Source: Chromatiales bacterium (lineage in GTDB: Bacteria > Pseudomonadota > Gammaproteobacteria > Thiohalomonadales > Thiohalomonadaceae). Taken from it: a stretch of DNA of 64,000 bases. This document shows positions 55,509-63,700 of the stretch, one piece after another. Every line of letters starts with the position of its first letter. Within the stretch, counting starts at the first letter, position 1. Both the position numbers and the translations under genes were made by a program. The DNA lies in contig QKFD01000076.1 in assembly GCA_003251535.1 (NCBI GenBank), positions 41,202 through 105,201 of the forward strand, in the 5' to 3' direction. Under the pieces are notes generated by a model. The model searched no databases. It worked only from the letters and a program-made list of their open reading frames with translations, and was not told the DNA's origin.

Positions 55509-55877
55509 ATGACCGTTCATAACAAGCTGCTCAGTGCCGTGCTGCTTTTGTCCACTGTGGCCGCCCTCCCGGCGATGGCCGCTGATGAAAAGAAAGATGC
55601 CAGTGACCCTCTTGCTGAAGGGAAGGCGATCGCCTTTGACCGCGGCAGAGGCAACTGCCTCGCCTGCCACACGATCGCCGATGGCCAGAGCCCCGGTACC
55701 ATCGGTCCTCCGCTGATCGTGATGAAGCAGCGCTACCCCGACAAGGCCAAGCTGCGCGCCCAGATCTGGGATGCCACCGTCGCTAACCCCCGCACCCCGA
55801 TGCCTCCCTTCGGTCGTCACGAGATCCTCACCGAGGCGGAGATCGATAAGGTGGTGGAGTACATCTGGTCGCTCTAA
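55509..55877 (+). CDS. soxX: SoxX, c-type cytochrome subunit of SoxXA
   Basis: 122-residue periplasmic monohaem cytochrome. A signal peptide ends at MA-ADE; haem binding is C50-LA-C53-H54; the distal Met is M98 in PRTPMPPFG. SoxXA joins thiosulfate to the SoxY cysteine to start the Sox cycle. ATG at 55509 follows GGGGAGA, 11 bp after the soxK-like stop. Confidence 0.95.
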   Translation: MTVHNKLLSAVLLLSTVAALPAMAADEKKDASDPLAEGKAIAFDRGRGNCLACHTIADGQSPGTIGPPLIVMKQRYPDKAKLRAQIWDATVANPRTPMPPFGRHEILTEAEIDKVVEYIWSL

Positions 55878-55901
55878 GGCCCTGGTTGGAGGAGAGAATC
55901 G

Positions 55902-56738
55902 ATGAAATTGCGTTATGTACTGCTCGCCGCTGCCGCCTTGGTAGCCACCCCCTTCGCCGCCCAGGCGACCCCTGATGACGACCTGCAACACTACCGCGAA
56001 TTCTTCATGAAGAAATTCCCCGGCGTGCCGCTGGAGGAGTTCGCCAACGGTGTCTACGCCATCGACGCCACCGCCCGGGAGAACTGGGAGGCGATCGAAG
56101 AGTTCCCCCCCTACGAGCCCGATGTAGAGGCCGGCAAGGTGCTGTTTGAGACGCCGTTCAAGAATGGCAAGGGCTACGCATCCTGCTTCCCCAACGACGG
56201 CATCGGTGTTGCGCAGAACTACCCGATGTGGGATCGGGAGAAGGGGCGGGTAGTCACCTTGGAGTTGGCGGTGAATGAGTGCCGCGAGGCCAATGGCGAG
56301 AAGGCGCTGAAGCCGTTCAAGGGGGAGATCGCTCAAGTATTGGCCTATATGGCCTACACTTCCCGTGGGAACATCACCAACGTGGAGATCCCCAAGGATG
56401 ACCCGCGGGCCTTGGAGGCCTATGAGTCCGGTAAGCACTTCTACTTCGCCCGTCGCGGCCAGTTGAACTTTTCCTGTGCCCACTGTCACTTTGATAACGC
56501 CGGGCAGCTGTTGCGCTCTGATCGACTCTCACCGGCGCTCGGCCATACCACTCACTGGCCGGTCTATCGCGCCAAGTGGAACGAATTGGGTACACTGGAC
56601 CGGCGGTTCAAAGGCTGCAATGAGCAGGTGCGGGCCAAGGCGTTGGAGAACCAGAGTGAGGAGTATCGCAATCTGGAATACTTCCTCGCCCATATGAGCA
56701 ACGGTATCCCGCTCAATGGTCCCGGTGCTCGGAAATAA
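55902..56738 (+). CDS. soxA: SoxA, L-cysteine S-thiosulfotransferase subunit, single-haem form
   Basis: 278-residue periplasmic cytochrome with a signal peptide. Only one CxxCH is present (C192-AH-C195-H196). The position of the N-terminal haem in diheme SoxA has degenerated to ASCFPND (C95), with another Cys at 127 that could form a disulfide with C95. The catalytic, persulfidated haem ligand is C239 in RRFKGCNEQVRA. This monohaem form is known from several gammaproteobacterial sulfur oxidisers. Lies 24 bp after soxX. Confidence 0.95.
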   Translation: MKLRYVLLAAAALVATPFAAQATPDDDLQHYREFFMKKFPGVPLEEFANGVYAIDATARENWEAIEEFPPYEPDVEAGKVLFETPFKNGKGYASCFPNDGIGVAQNYPMWDREKGRVVTLELAVNECREANGEKALKPFKGEIAQVLAYMAYTSRGNITNVEIPKDDPRALEAYESGKHFYFARRGQLNFSCAHCHFDNAGQLLRSDRLSPALGHTTHWPVYRAKWNELGTLDRRFKGCNEQVRAKALENQSEEYRNLEYFLAHMSNGIPLNGPGARK

Positions 56739-56781
56739 CTTCACAAGACCGCAAATACAAACTTAAGGAGATTTAGCGAAC

Positions 56782-57249
56782 ATGAAGCGTAGAGTGTTCC
56801 TGAAGGGCGGCCTGGCAACCAGTACCTTGGCCATTGCCATGGGCGCTGGCCTGATTGCTCCCCGTGTCCTGCTGGCTGCTTGGCCTAAGGACGCCTTCGA
56901 AGCCAAGAACGTGCAGGATGCCCTGAAGAACCTGTATGGCGGTGACCTGACCGAGCCGAGCGACAAGATCAGCATCAAGGTGCCGGAGATCGCCGAGAAC
57001 GGTGGCCAGGTGCCTGTGACCGTGAGCAGCACCCTCGACAAGGTGCAGACCATCTCTATCATCGTCGAGAAGAACGGCACCCCGCTGGCGGCGTCGTTCC
57101 ACCTGACGGACGCCTCGCTGCCCACCATCTCTACCCGCATCAAGATGGGTCAGACCTCCAACGTCATCGCCGCAGTCAAGGCAGGTGACGGCAAGGTCTA
57201 CTCGGCGCGCAAAGAGGTCAAGGTGACCATCGGCGGCTGCGGCGGCTAA
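56782..57249 (+). CDS. soxY: SoxY, sulfur substrate carrier
   Basis: 155-residue carrier protein. The twin-arginine signal begins KRRVFLKGG. The C-terminal swinging arm ends GGCGG, with C153 bearing the sulfur intermediate during the Sox cycle. Acts as a SoxYZ heterodimer in the periplasm; Tat export probably carries SoxZ along, since SoxZ has no signal peptide. AAGGAG precedes the ATG. Confidence 0.97.
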   Translation: MKRRVFLKGGLATSTLAIAMGAGLIAPRVLLAAWPKDAFEAKNVQDALKNLYGGDLTEPSDKISIKVPEIAENGGQVPVTVSSTLDKVQTISIIVEKNGTPLAASFHLTDASLPTISTRIKMGQTSNVIAAVKAGDGKVYSARKEVKVTIGGCGG

Positions 57250-57286
57250 GTGGCGCTCATCCAGTTAACGACGAGGAATAGAGACA

Positions 57287-57604
57287 ATGGGAAATAGCAT
57301 CAAGCTGCGGGCTACCCTCGACGGCACGACCACTGAGGTGAAGGCCATCATCAAGCACAGCATGGAGACCGGTCTGCGCAAGGACTCCAAGACGGGTGAG
57401 TTGGTGCCGGCCCACTTCATTCAAGAGGTGGTGTGCGAACTCAACGGTAAGCCGGTGATGACCGCCGAGTGGGGCGGTGCAGTGTCCGCCAATCCGTATA
57501 TCTCCTTCCAGTTTGAAGGGGCAAAGGCCGGTGATTCCGTCACGTTGAGCTGGAAAGACAACAAAGACGGTTCTGACTCCGCCGAGACTCAGATCAAAGG
57601 TTAA
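57287..57604 (+). CDS. soxZ: SoxZ, sulfur carrier partner
   Basis: 105-residue SoxZ without a signal peptide. It starts GNSIKLRATLDGTTTEVKAIIKH; the motif PAHFIQEVVCELNGKPV is typical. It pairs with SoxY. It is the last sox gene here; soxB, soxC and soxD are not in the window. Two hairpins follow. Confidence 0.97.
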   Translation: MGNSIKLRATLDGTTTEVKAIIKHSMETGLRKDSKTGELVPAHFIQEVVCELNGKPVMTAEWGGAVSANPYISFQFEGAKAGDSVTLSWKDNKDGSDSAETQIKG

Positions 57605-57617
57605 GTAGCGCCCTCTA

Positions 57618-57643
57618 GGGATGGACGGCCTGCCGTCCATCCC
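57618..57643 (+). terminator. Hairpin after soxZ
   Basis: 11-bp perfect stem GGGATGGACGG-CCTG-CCGTCCATCCC, 14 bp after the soxZ stop, followed by a pyrimidine-rich stretch without a real T run. May terminate or stabilise the sox message. Confidence 0.6.
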
Positions 57644-57679
57644 GCTCCTCCTTCTGCTTCCATGTAGTTTCTCCTTTGG

Positions 57680-57707
57680 GCGGGGAGGGTAACTTCCCCG
57701 CGCTTTT
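57680..57707 (+). terminator. Second terminator-like hairpin after soxZ
   Basis: GCGGGGA-N8-TCCCCGC followed by GCTTTTCC, about 75 bp beyond the soxZ stop. Confidence 0.5.
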
Positions 57708-57809
57708 CCCCTTTCCCGATCACTGCTGTTGGCCCGTCCCGCTGCCGGGGCGAATTGGGCGGATCTCCTCTCTCCATCACGCGCTCTTCCCCTGTCGGGA
57801 ATCCGACAC

Positions 57810-57833
57810 CGTTATGTATTTTTGTAGATAACG
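57810..57833. promoter_or_regulatory. ModE-box-like inverted repeat, copy 1
   Basis: CGTTAT-N12-ATAACG, perfect 6-bp arms, 24 bp in all. The spacer has GTA and TAG next to the arms. Same geometry as molybdate-regulator ModE sites. Confidence 0.6.
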
Positions 57834-57959
57834 CTGCCCCAGGGGGGCGAGTAGAGGCTGATTTAGTGGTTGAGAGGGGCGAGAAATAGTCTTTCTTTAC
57901 AAACCATTACGCCCTGCTGATAGGGGTGAATGCCCATTTTGGCACTCTCTTTGCCTTAG

Positions 57960-57983
57960 CGTTATGTGATTGACGATATAACG
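57960..57983. promoter_or_regulatory. ModE-box-like inverted repeat, copy 2, over a promoter
   Basis: CGTTAT-N12-ATAACG. The right arm overlaps TATAAC (57977-57982), a good -10 candidate, so binding here would block RNA polymerase. Confidence 0.65.
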
Positions 57984-58018
57984 CCTTGATCCCTACCCGA
58001 CACCCTGGGTGGGCGATT

Positions 58019-58042
58019 CGTTATAGCCAACAATAAATAACG
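58019..58042. promoter_or_regulatory. ModE-box-like inverted repeat, copy 3
   Basis: CGTTAT-N12-ATAACG, ending 24 bp before the receptor start codon, inside the expected leader. Confidence 0.6.
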
Positions 58043-58066
58043 CTGCCTGTGCTTGAGGAGAGGACC

Positions 58067-60055
58067 ATGAGAGATCACGAGAGACTGCCTACCTTCCGTT
58101 TGGGGCTGGTGGCAGTGGCGGTATTGCTGAGTTTCCACGCCCGGGCGGAGAGTCGGTTTGACCTGGGGCGGGTAGAGGTGAGCGCGGAGCAGTCACTACC
58201 CGGAGAGGGTAACAACGCAGTGGATGCCGAAGTGATCCAGCAGGAGAACCGGGAGACGGTAGCAGACGCGCTCGACCTACTGCCGGGAGTGACCATGAAT
58301 AATGTTGGCGCCCGCAATGAGCAGACGGTCTACGTCCGCGGTTTTGACCTGCGCCAGGTGCCGGTCTTCATTGATGGGGTGCCGGTCTATGTCCCTTACG
58401 ATGGCTATGTCGATCTCGGCCGCTTCACCACCTTTGATCTGGCGGAGGTGAGCGTTGCCAAGGGGTTCAGCTCAGTGCTCTATGGCCCCAACACCCTCGG
58501 TGGGGCGATCAATCTGGTGACCCGCAAACCCACCAAGCCGTTTGAAGGGGAGGTGGGTGCCGGCTATGCCCGGGGTGATGAGGGGGGGAGTGACCAGCGT
58601 AAGGCGTGGGCCAATCTCGGGGCACGCGCTGAGCAGTGGTATACCCAGATCGGCGTCTCGTGGCTCGACCAGGATGCCTACGCCCTGTCGGACGACTTCG
58701 ATACGGTGGCGACCGAGGATGGCGGGCTGCGGGAGAACTCCTACCGCGAAGATACCAAGTTCAGCATTAAGGTGGGCTACACCCCCAACGCCAGCGACGA
58801 GTATGCGGTGGGGTACGTCAATCAACAGGGCGAGAAGGGGACCCCGCCCTACGCCGGGGATGACCCTTCGGTGCGGGCCCGCTATTGGCAGTGGCCCTAC
58901 TGGGACAAAGAGAGCCTCTACTTTGTGAGCCGCACGGGTCTAGGTGACGGGAGCTACGTCAAGACCCGCTTCTACCACGACACCTTTGAGAATTCGCTCT
59001 ACTCGTACGACGACGCCAGCTACACCACCATCTCCCGCCCCTATGCCTTCCGCAGTTGGTATGACGACTACGGCTATGGGGGGAGCGTGGAGTATGGTCG
59101 CCCCATCGGTAGCCATATGTTGCGACTGGCGGGCCACTATAAGTTTGATCACCACGAGGAGCACAACGCCGGCGAGCCGATCCGCACCTTTGAGGATCGC
59201 ACCACCTCCCTCGCCTTAGAGGACACCATCACGCTGAGCCAAGGCCACTATGTGGTGGTGGGCGTGAGCTACGACACCCGCGACAGCCTGGAGGCGCAGG
59301 ATTGGAGCGAGGAGACCGGCTTCCACAACTTCCCGGACAACGACGCCTCTGCCTTCAATCCGCAGATTGGCTACTTCGTCCAACTGACGCCCGAGGATGA
59401 GGCGCGGATCACCCTATCGCACAAGAGCCGCTTCCCCACCATCAAAGACCGCTACTCCTACCGTCTGGGGAGTGCCATCCCCAACCCCGATCTCGATCCG
59501 GAGGAGGCCACCACCCTGGAGGCGGGTTGGAACCACCGCTTTGGTGAGACGGCCCGCATCGAGACCACGCTGTTCTACAGCAGTGTGCGGGATCTCATCC
59601 AGTCGGTGGATCTCGACGCCAACACCTACCAGCTCCAAAACATCGGCAAGGTGCGGGTGATGGGGCTAGAGCTGGCCGGGACGGCCTGGGTGAGTGACTC
59701 ACTGGAGTTGCATGGTAACTACACCTACCTCTCGCGGGAAAATGTCACCAGCCCCTCCATCGAGCTGACCGATGTGCCGGAGCACAAGCTGTTTGCCCAG
59801 GCCACCTGGCACCCCACTGATCCACTCTCCCTCGGCGCCAGTGCGCAGTATGAAAGTGAGCGCTACAGCTCCACCGATGGTATCCGCAAGGCGGATGCCT
59901 TCACCGTGTTTGGCCTCAAGGCGGGCTACGAGTTTGGCCATGGGGTGAGCGGTCGCGTTGGGGTGCAGAACCTGCTGGATACCGACTATGCCTACCAGGA
60001 GGGCTACCCCGAGCCGGGCCGTACCTGGTATGCCGACCTGCGTTGGCGCTTCTAA
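58067..60055 (+). CDS. TonB-dependent outer-membrane receptor
   Basis: 662-residue outer-membrane transporter. A signal peptide ends near ARA-ES. The plug domain (~40-160) shows ADALDLLPGVTM, VYVRGFDLRQVPVFIDGVPV and GPNTLGGAINLVTRKP. The barrel ends in WYADLRWRF with the terminal Phe needed for assembly. ATG at 58067 follows GAGGAGAGG. It heads a co-directional cluster with a binding protein, a di-haem protein and its own ExbB-ExbD-TonB. Family resemblance to siderophore receptors does not fix the substrate; the upstream repeats point to molybdate or tungstate. Confidence 0.93.
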   Translation: MRDHERLPTFRLGLVAVAVLLSFHARAESRFDLGRVEVSAEQSLPGEGNNAVDAEVIQQENRETVADALDLLPGVTMNNVGARNEQTVYVRGFDLRQVPVFIDGVPVYVPYDGYVDLGRFTTFDLAEVSVAKGFSSVLYGPNTLGGAINLVTRKPTKPFEGEVGAGYARGDEGGSDQRKAWANLGARAEQWYTQIGVSWLDQDAYALSDDFDTVATEDGGLRENSYREDTKFSIKVGYTPNASDEYAVGYVNQQGEKGTPPYAGDDPSVRARYWQWPYWDKESLYFVSRTGLGDGSYVKTRFYHDTFENSLYSYDDASYTTISRPYAFRSWYDDYGYGGSVEYGRPIGSHMLRLAGHYKFDHHEEHNAGEPIRTFEDRTTSLALEDTITLSQGHYVVVGVSYDTRDSLEAQDWSEETGFHNFPDNDASAFNPQIGYFVQLTPEDEARITLSHKSRFPTIKDRYSYRLGSAIPNPDLDPEEATTLEAGWNHRFGETARIETTLFYSSVRDLIQSVDLDANTYQLQNIGKVRVMGLELAGTAWVSDSLELHGNYTYLSRENVTSPSIELTDVPEHKLFAQATWHPTDPLSLGASAQYESERYSSTDGIRKADAFTVFGLKAGYEFGHGVSGRVGVQNLLDTDYAYQEGYPEPGRTWYADLRWRF

Positions 60056-60067
60056 GGGGGTGGGGCG

Positions 60068-61408
60068 ATGAACTATCCCTATTTCCCTGGGCTTCACTGG
60101 GGACGGCGCTACCTCGTCGGTGCCACCGCGGCACTCCTGCTACTGCTGGCCCCCGGCGCCCGGGCGGTGGAGCAGATCACGCTGATGACCTCCTATCCCG
60201 AGGCGGTGGTCTCACGCATGGAGGAGCTGTTCGAGACCCGTTATCCCGATGTGCGGCTCGAAATCCTCTGGCGGATGCCCAACGACGCCCTGCCCTATCT
60301 CATGCAGCCGGAGCAGGGGGGCGTTGACGTCTATTGGGCACCCGCCCGGCGCAACTTCCGTACCCTCAAACAGGCGGGGGCGCTGCGGCAACTGACCATC
60401 GACCGCAGCGGCCTGCCATCGGCGGTGGGGAACACCCCGCTGGCCGATCCGGAGGGCTACTACGTCGCCAGCGAGATGGCCGGTTATGGGGTCTTTGTGG
60501 ATCCCCAACGACTGGCCCAATTGGGGGTTACCGGTTTGCAGCGCTGGGAGGATCTGGCCGATCCCCGCTTGGCGGGGGAGGTGGCCCTCCCGGTGCCATC
60601 GGCGGTCGGCTACGCCCCGATGCTGGTGGACCATCTGCTGCAACGGGAGGGTTGGGAGGGCGGTTGGGATCTGTGGCGGGCCATCGCCGCCAATGCCCAG
60701 CTGATCAACAGCCGCGGTAACTTTGTCACCGAGGAGGTGGAGAGCGGGCGGGCCGCAGTGGGGCTCACCATGGACTTCTTCGCCGTTTCGGCCATCGCCA
60801 GTGGGGCCAAGGGGCAGTTTATCTACCCCGAGCGGACCGCCTTCAATCCGGCCCATATCGCGGTCATGGCGGCCAGTGATCGGCCGGAGTTGGCCGAGCG
60901 TTTTGTCAGCTTTGTCCTCTCTGCCGAGGGGCAGCGGCTGCTATTCCACCCGGCCATTCGCAAACTGCCTATCCGCCCGGCGATCTACGCCGAGGCGCCA
61001 GAGGGTTACTTCAATCCGTTCGCCGCCGATGCGGCAGCGGAGTATGACCAGGGGCGGGGCATCGCCCGGCGTGGACTCAACTCCGCGCTATTCGATGCCG
61101 CCATTACCCGGCCGCACCGGGCCCTGGTAGAGGCGTGGGGTAAGCTGCACGTCGCCGAAGCGGGCGTGCAGTCGGGTAAGGTGGGTAACGGGGCGCTCCT
61201 AGCCCGTGCCCGCCAAGCCCTCTTAGCATGGCCACTGCCGGAGCCGGTAAGAGGGGATGAACTGGCCGGGGCTTGCGAACAGCGGCAGGAGAGCCCGGCG
61301 GCCGAGGCGCGCTGTGCGCAGGCGGAGCAGGAGTGGGATCGCTTCTTTGCGGAACACTATGCCGAGGCCAACCGCCTACTGGATCAGTGGTCGGAGGGGG
61401 GCCAATGA
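60068..61408 (+). CDS. Periplasmic type-2 substrate-binding protein, solitary
   Basis: 446-residue exported protein with a signal peptide ending at ARA-VEQ. The ABC-type binding fold (Fe3+/AfuA- and ModA-like superfamily) spans ~35-330: ITLMTSYPEAVVSRMEELFE, VDVYWAPARR and EVALPVPSAVGYAPMLVDHL. About 110 extra C-terminal residues form a helical extension containing a Cys pair near the end. No ABC permease or ATPase is adjacent. It overlaps the di-haem gene as ATGA. It probably takes a ligand delivered by the receptor; whether that is a metal, an oxyanion or a chelate cannot be read from sequence. Confidence 0.85.
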   Translation: MNYPYFPGLHWGRRYLVGATAALLLLLAPGARAVEQITLMTSYPEAVVSRMEELFETRYPDVRLEILWRMPNDALPYLMQPEQGGVDVYWAPARRNFRTLKQAGALRQLTIDRSGLPSAVGNTPLADPEGYYVASEMAGYGVFVDPQRLAQLGVTGLQRWEDLADPRLAGEVALPVPSAVGYAPMLVDHLLQREGWEGGWDLWRAIAANAQLINSRGNFVTEEVESGRAAVGLTMDFFAVSAIASGAKGQFIYPERTAFNPAHIAVMAASDRPELAERFVSFVLSAEGQRLLFHPAIRKLPIRPAIYAEAPEGYFNPFAADAAAEYDQGRGIARRGLNSALFDAAITRPHRALVEAWGKLHVAEAGVQSGKVGNGALLARARQALLAWPLPEPVRGDELAGACEQRQESPAAEARCAQAEQEWDRFFAEHYAEANRLLDQWSEGGQ

Positions 61409-62799
61409 GGCGCTGTGGGGTGGCTGTCCGCCCTGGCCTCTGCAAGGTGGGTGGCAGGATCGGCTACGGCGCTGGTCTGAGCCTGTTGTTGGTGGCCGCC
61501 GCGCATGGCGAGAGGGCGCCGTTTACCACCGACGATCTCAGTCGCCGCGCCTTCACCCAGCCGATGGCGGGGCTCTCGGCGGAGGCGCGGCAGCGTTTCT
61601 ATCAGGGGCGCGGTCTGTTTGATCAGATCTGGGTGGTGGCCCCCTCCCGCAATCCAGATACCGATGGCTTGGGGCCGCTCTACAACCGCCTCTCCTGCGT
61701 GGCGTGCCACCCTGCTAACGGGCGTGGCAAGGCGCCAGAGCGCCCGGGCGATGAGATGCGATCGATGCTGGTGCGGCTCAGTATCGCCGGGGAGGGGCCC
61801 CATGGTGGGCCCAATCCCCATCCGACCTATGGCGACCAGCTCAACGAACAGGGGGTGCCCGGGGTCGCCGGGGAGGGGCGGGCCGTGCTGAGTTGGCAGC
61901 AGCGGCCGTTGCCGCTGGCGGATGGTAGCGAGGTGCTGCTGCGTATCCCCCATCTCCAGCTCACCGAGCCGGGTTATGGCGACTTCACCGGGATCCTCAC
62001 CTCGCCCCGGATCGCGCCGGCCATCTACGGTCTAGGGCTGTTGGAGGCCGTGCCGGAGGCGACCTTACTGGCGGCGGCGGATCCCAGCGATGCGAATGGC
62101 GATGGGATCTCCGGCCGCGCCAACTGGGTATGGGATGCCGCTGCCGGCCGCCAGGCCATGGGGCGGTTCGGCCTTAAGGCCAATGTCGCTACGGTGGAGC
62201 AGCAGATCGCCGGTGCCTTTATTGGTGATCTCGGTATCACCTCACCGCTCCATCCGGCAGAGAACTGTGGTGACGGGCAGGTCGCCTGCCGCCACACCCC
62301 CTCTGGCGGTACGCCGGAGCTGACCGCCGCGCAGTTGCAGGCCATCACCTTCTACCACCTGGCCCTGGCAGTGCCGGCGCGCCGCAACACCGAGCTTCCC
62401 CAAGTGGTGGCTGGGGAGCGGCTGTTCCAGCAGGCCGGTTGCACCGCTTGCCACACCCCCCAGCTCACCACCGGAGACTACCCCGTCTTCCCCCGGTTGG
62501 CGGGGCGCACCATCGCCCCCTACACCGATCTCCTGCTGCACGACATGGGGGAGCCATTGGCCGATGGCCGACCGGACTACGCGGCCAATGGGCGCGAGTG
62601 GCGCACCCCGCCCCTCTGGGGGATCGGTCTGGCCGAGACTGTGGGGGATGAGGTGGGCTATCTGCATGACGGCCGTGCCCGCACCCTGCTGGAGGCGGTG
62701 CTATGGCACTGGGGTGAGGGGGCCGCCAGCCGGGAGGCGGTAAGGCGCATGGATGCCACCGAGCGGGCGGCGCTGATCGCCTTTCTGAAGTCGCTTTAG
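61405..62799 (+). CDS. DUF1111 di-haem cytochrome c (putative thiol oxidoreductase)
   Basis: 464-residue periplasmic cytochrome with a signal peptide. Two haem sites are visible: C98-VA-C101-H102 and C346-TA-C349-H350. The family signature regions YNRLSCVACHPANGRG and VGYLHDGRARTLLEAVLWHWGEG mark the DUF1111 group, distantly related to cytochrome c peroxidases. Biochemical function is not settled in the family. It is translationally coupled to the binding protein, implying a redox step in the same uptake process, for example reduction or release of a metal complex. Confidence 0.87.
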   Translation: MRRCGVAVRPGLCKVGGRIGYGAGLSLLLVAAAHGERAPFTTDDLSRRAFTQPMAGLSAEARQRFYQGRGLFDQIWVVAPSRNPDTDGLGPLYNRLSCVACHPANGRGKAPERPGDEMRSMLVRLSIAGEGPHGGPNPHPTYGDQLNEQGVPGVAGEGRAVLSWQQRPLPLADGSEVLLRIPHLQLTEPGYGDFTGILTSPRIAPAIYGLGLLEAVPEATLLAAADPSDANGDGISGRANWVWDAAAGRQAMGRFGLKANVATVEQQIAGAFIGDLGITSPLHPAENCGDGQVACRHTPSGGTPELTAAQLQAITFYHLALAVPARRNTELPQVVAGERLFQQAGCTACHTPQLTTGDYPVFPRLAGRTIAPYTDLLLHDMGEPLADGRPDYAANGREWRTPPLWGIGLAETVGDEVGYLHDGRARTLLEAVLWHWGEGAASREAVRRMDATERAALIAFLKSL

Positions 62800-62891
62800 C
62801 CTGGTGCTGGTGGGTGGGCTGCGGCAGCACCTCACCCCACCGGGCACCTCGCCCTCACCGCGGGCGAGGCCCAGCCTAACCTGGAGGTTGT

Positions 62892-63323
62892 GTGGAACTG
62901 CTCAAGCAACATCTGGATCACGGTGTCTTCGCCCTCTTGGGGCTGATGAGCTTCATCGCCATCACCTGTGCCGTTGAGCGCTGGATCTACTTCCGCCGTT
63001 TCAGTCCAGCGGAGTTTGATCACCCAGAGCTGCTCAAGATCGCGCTCACGGCGCGTCTGACCACCATCGCCTCGGTCGCCTCCAACGCCCCCTACGTCGG
63101 CCTGTTGGGCACCGTGCTGGGGATCCTGGTGACCTTCCATGAGATCGGCACCGGCGGCGCCTTTGATACCCGAGCCGTGATGCAGGGCTTGGCCCTGGCC
63201 CTCAAGGCGACCGCCTTGGGGCTGGTGGTCGCCATCCCCAGCATGTTGCTCTACAACGCCCTGGTACGTCGCGTGGAGGAGTTGACGGCGGAGTGGCAGG
63301 CGAGCTATGGGGTGGGGCGATGA
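62892..63323 (+). CDS. exbB: ExbB/TolQ-family proton channel subunit
   Basis: 143-residue inner-membrane protein with three transmembrane segments. The family motif APYVGLLGTVLGI and the pore region QGLALALKATALGLVVAIPSM are visible. It is of the short ExbB type found in dedicated TonB systems. GTG start after GGAGG. The stop overlaps exbD (ATGA). Confidence 0.93.
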   Translation: MELLKQHLDHGVFALLGLMSFIAITCAVERWIYFRRFSPAEFDHPELLKIALTARLTTIASVASNAPYVGLLGTVLGILVTFHEIGTGGAFDTRAVMQGLALALKATALGLVVAIPSMLLYNALVRRVEELTAEWQASYGVGR

Positions 63324-63700
63324 AGCGGTTTGACACCATTAATGTCATCCCCTTTATCGATGTCCTGCTGGTGCTGTTGGCGCTGGTGCTGGTGACCGCC
63401 ACCTTTGTCCAGCACGGTCAGATCGAGGTGCGTTTGCCGGAGGCGGAGGCGGCGCCGGCAACCGTGGCCGAGCGGGCGACCGATCTCGCCCTCACCCGCA
63501 GTGGCGGGCTATTTCTCGATGGCACTGCACTGGCAGAGGGTGAGCTGGACGAGGCGCTGGCGCGCCTGCCACCCCAACAGCCGGTGGTGTTTCGGGTCGA
63601 TGCCGCCGCCCCCTTTGCCCCTTTTGCCCGGGTGGCGGCAGCGGCGCAACGGCTCGGGCTTGCCAATTTTGCCATCCTCACCGAGGAGGCGGCGCCGTGA
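63320..63700 (+). CDS. exbD: ExbD/TolR-family proton channel subunit
   Basis: 126-residue protein with one N-terminal transmembrane helix. The essential proton-carrying Asp lies in NVIPFIDVLLVLL. The periplasmic domain ends LANFAILTEEAAP. It overlaps exbB and tonB by 4 bp each, so the three are made in step. Confidence 0.94.
   Translation: MKRFDTINVIPFIDVLLVLLALVLVTATFVQHGQIEVRLPEAEAAPATVAERATDLALTRSGGLFLDGTALAEGELDEALARLPPQQPVVFRVDAAAPFAPFARVAAAAQRLGLANFAILTEEAAP

Larger units (their letters stand above)
57605..58066. other. Regulatory spacer between sox and the TonB-linked cluster
   Basis: 462 bp: the two hairpins after soxZ, then three copies of one inverted repeat and the promoter of the receptor gene. 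No coding sequence seen. Confidence 0.8.

Noticed and set aside
55416..56489. Long minus-strand frame across soxX and soxA
   Set aside because: Shadow of the sox genes; no motif, and it would oppose an evident operon.
57605..58066. Fur box controlling the TonB receptor
   Set aside because: No GATAATGATnATCATTATC-like sequence found; the repeated element is GC-ended CGTTAT/ATAACG with a 12-bp spacer, unlike Fur.
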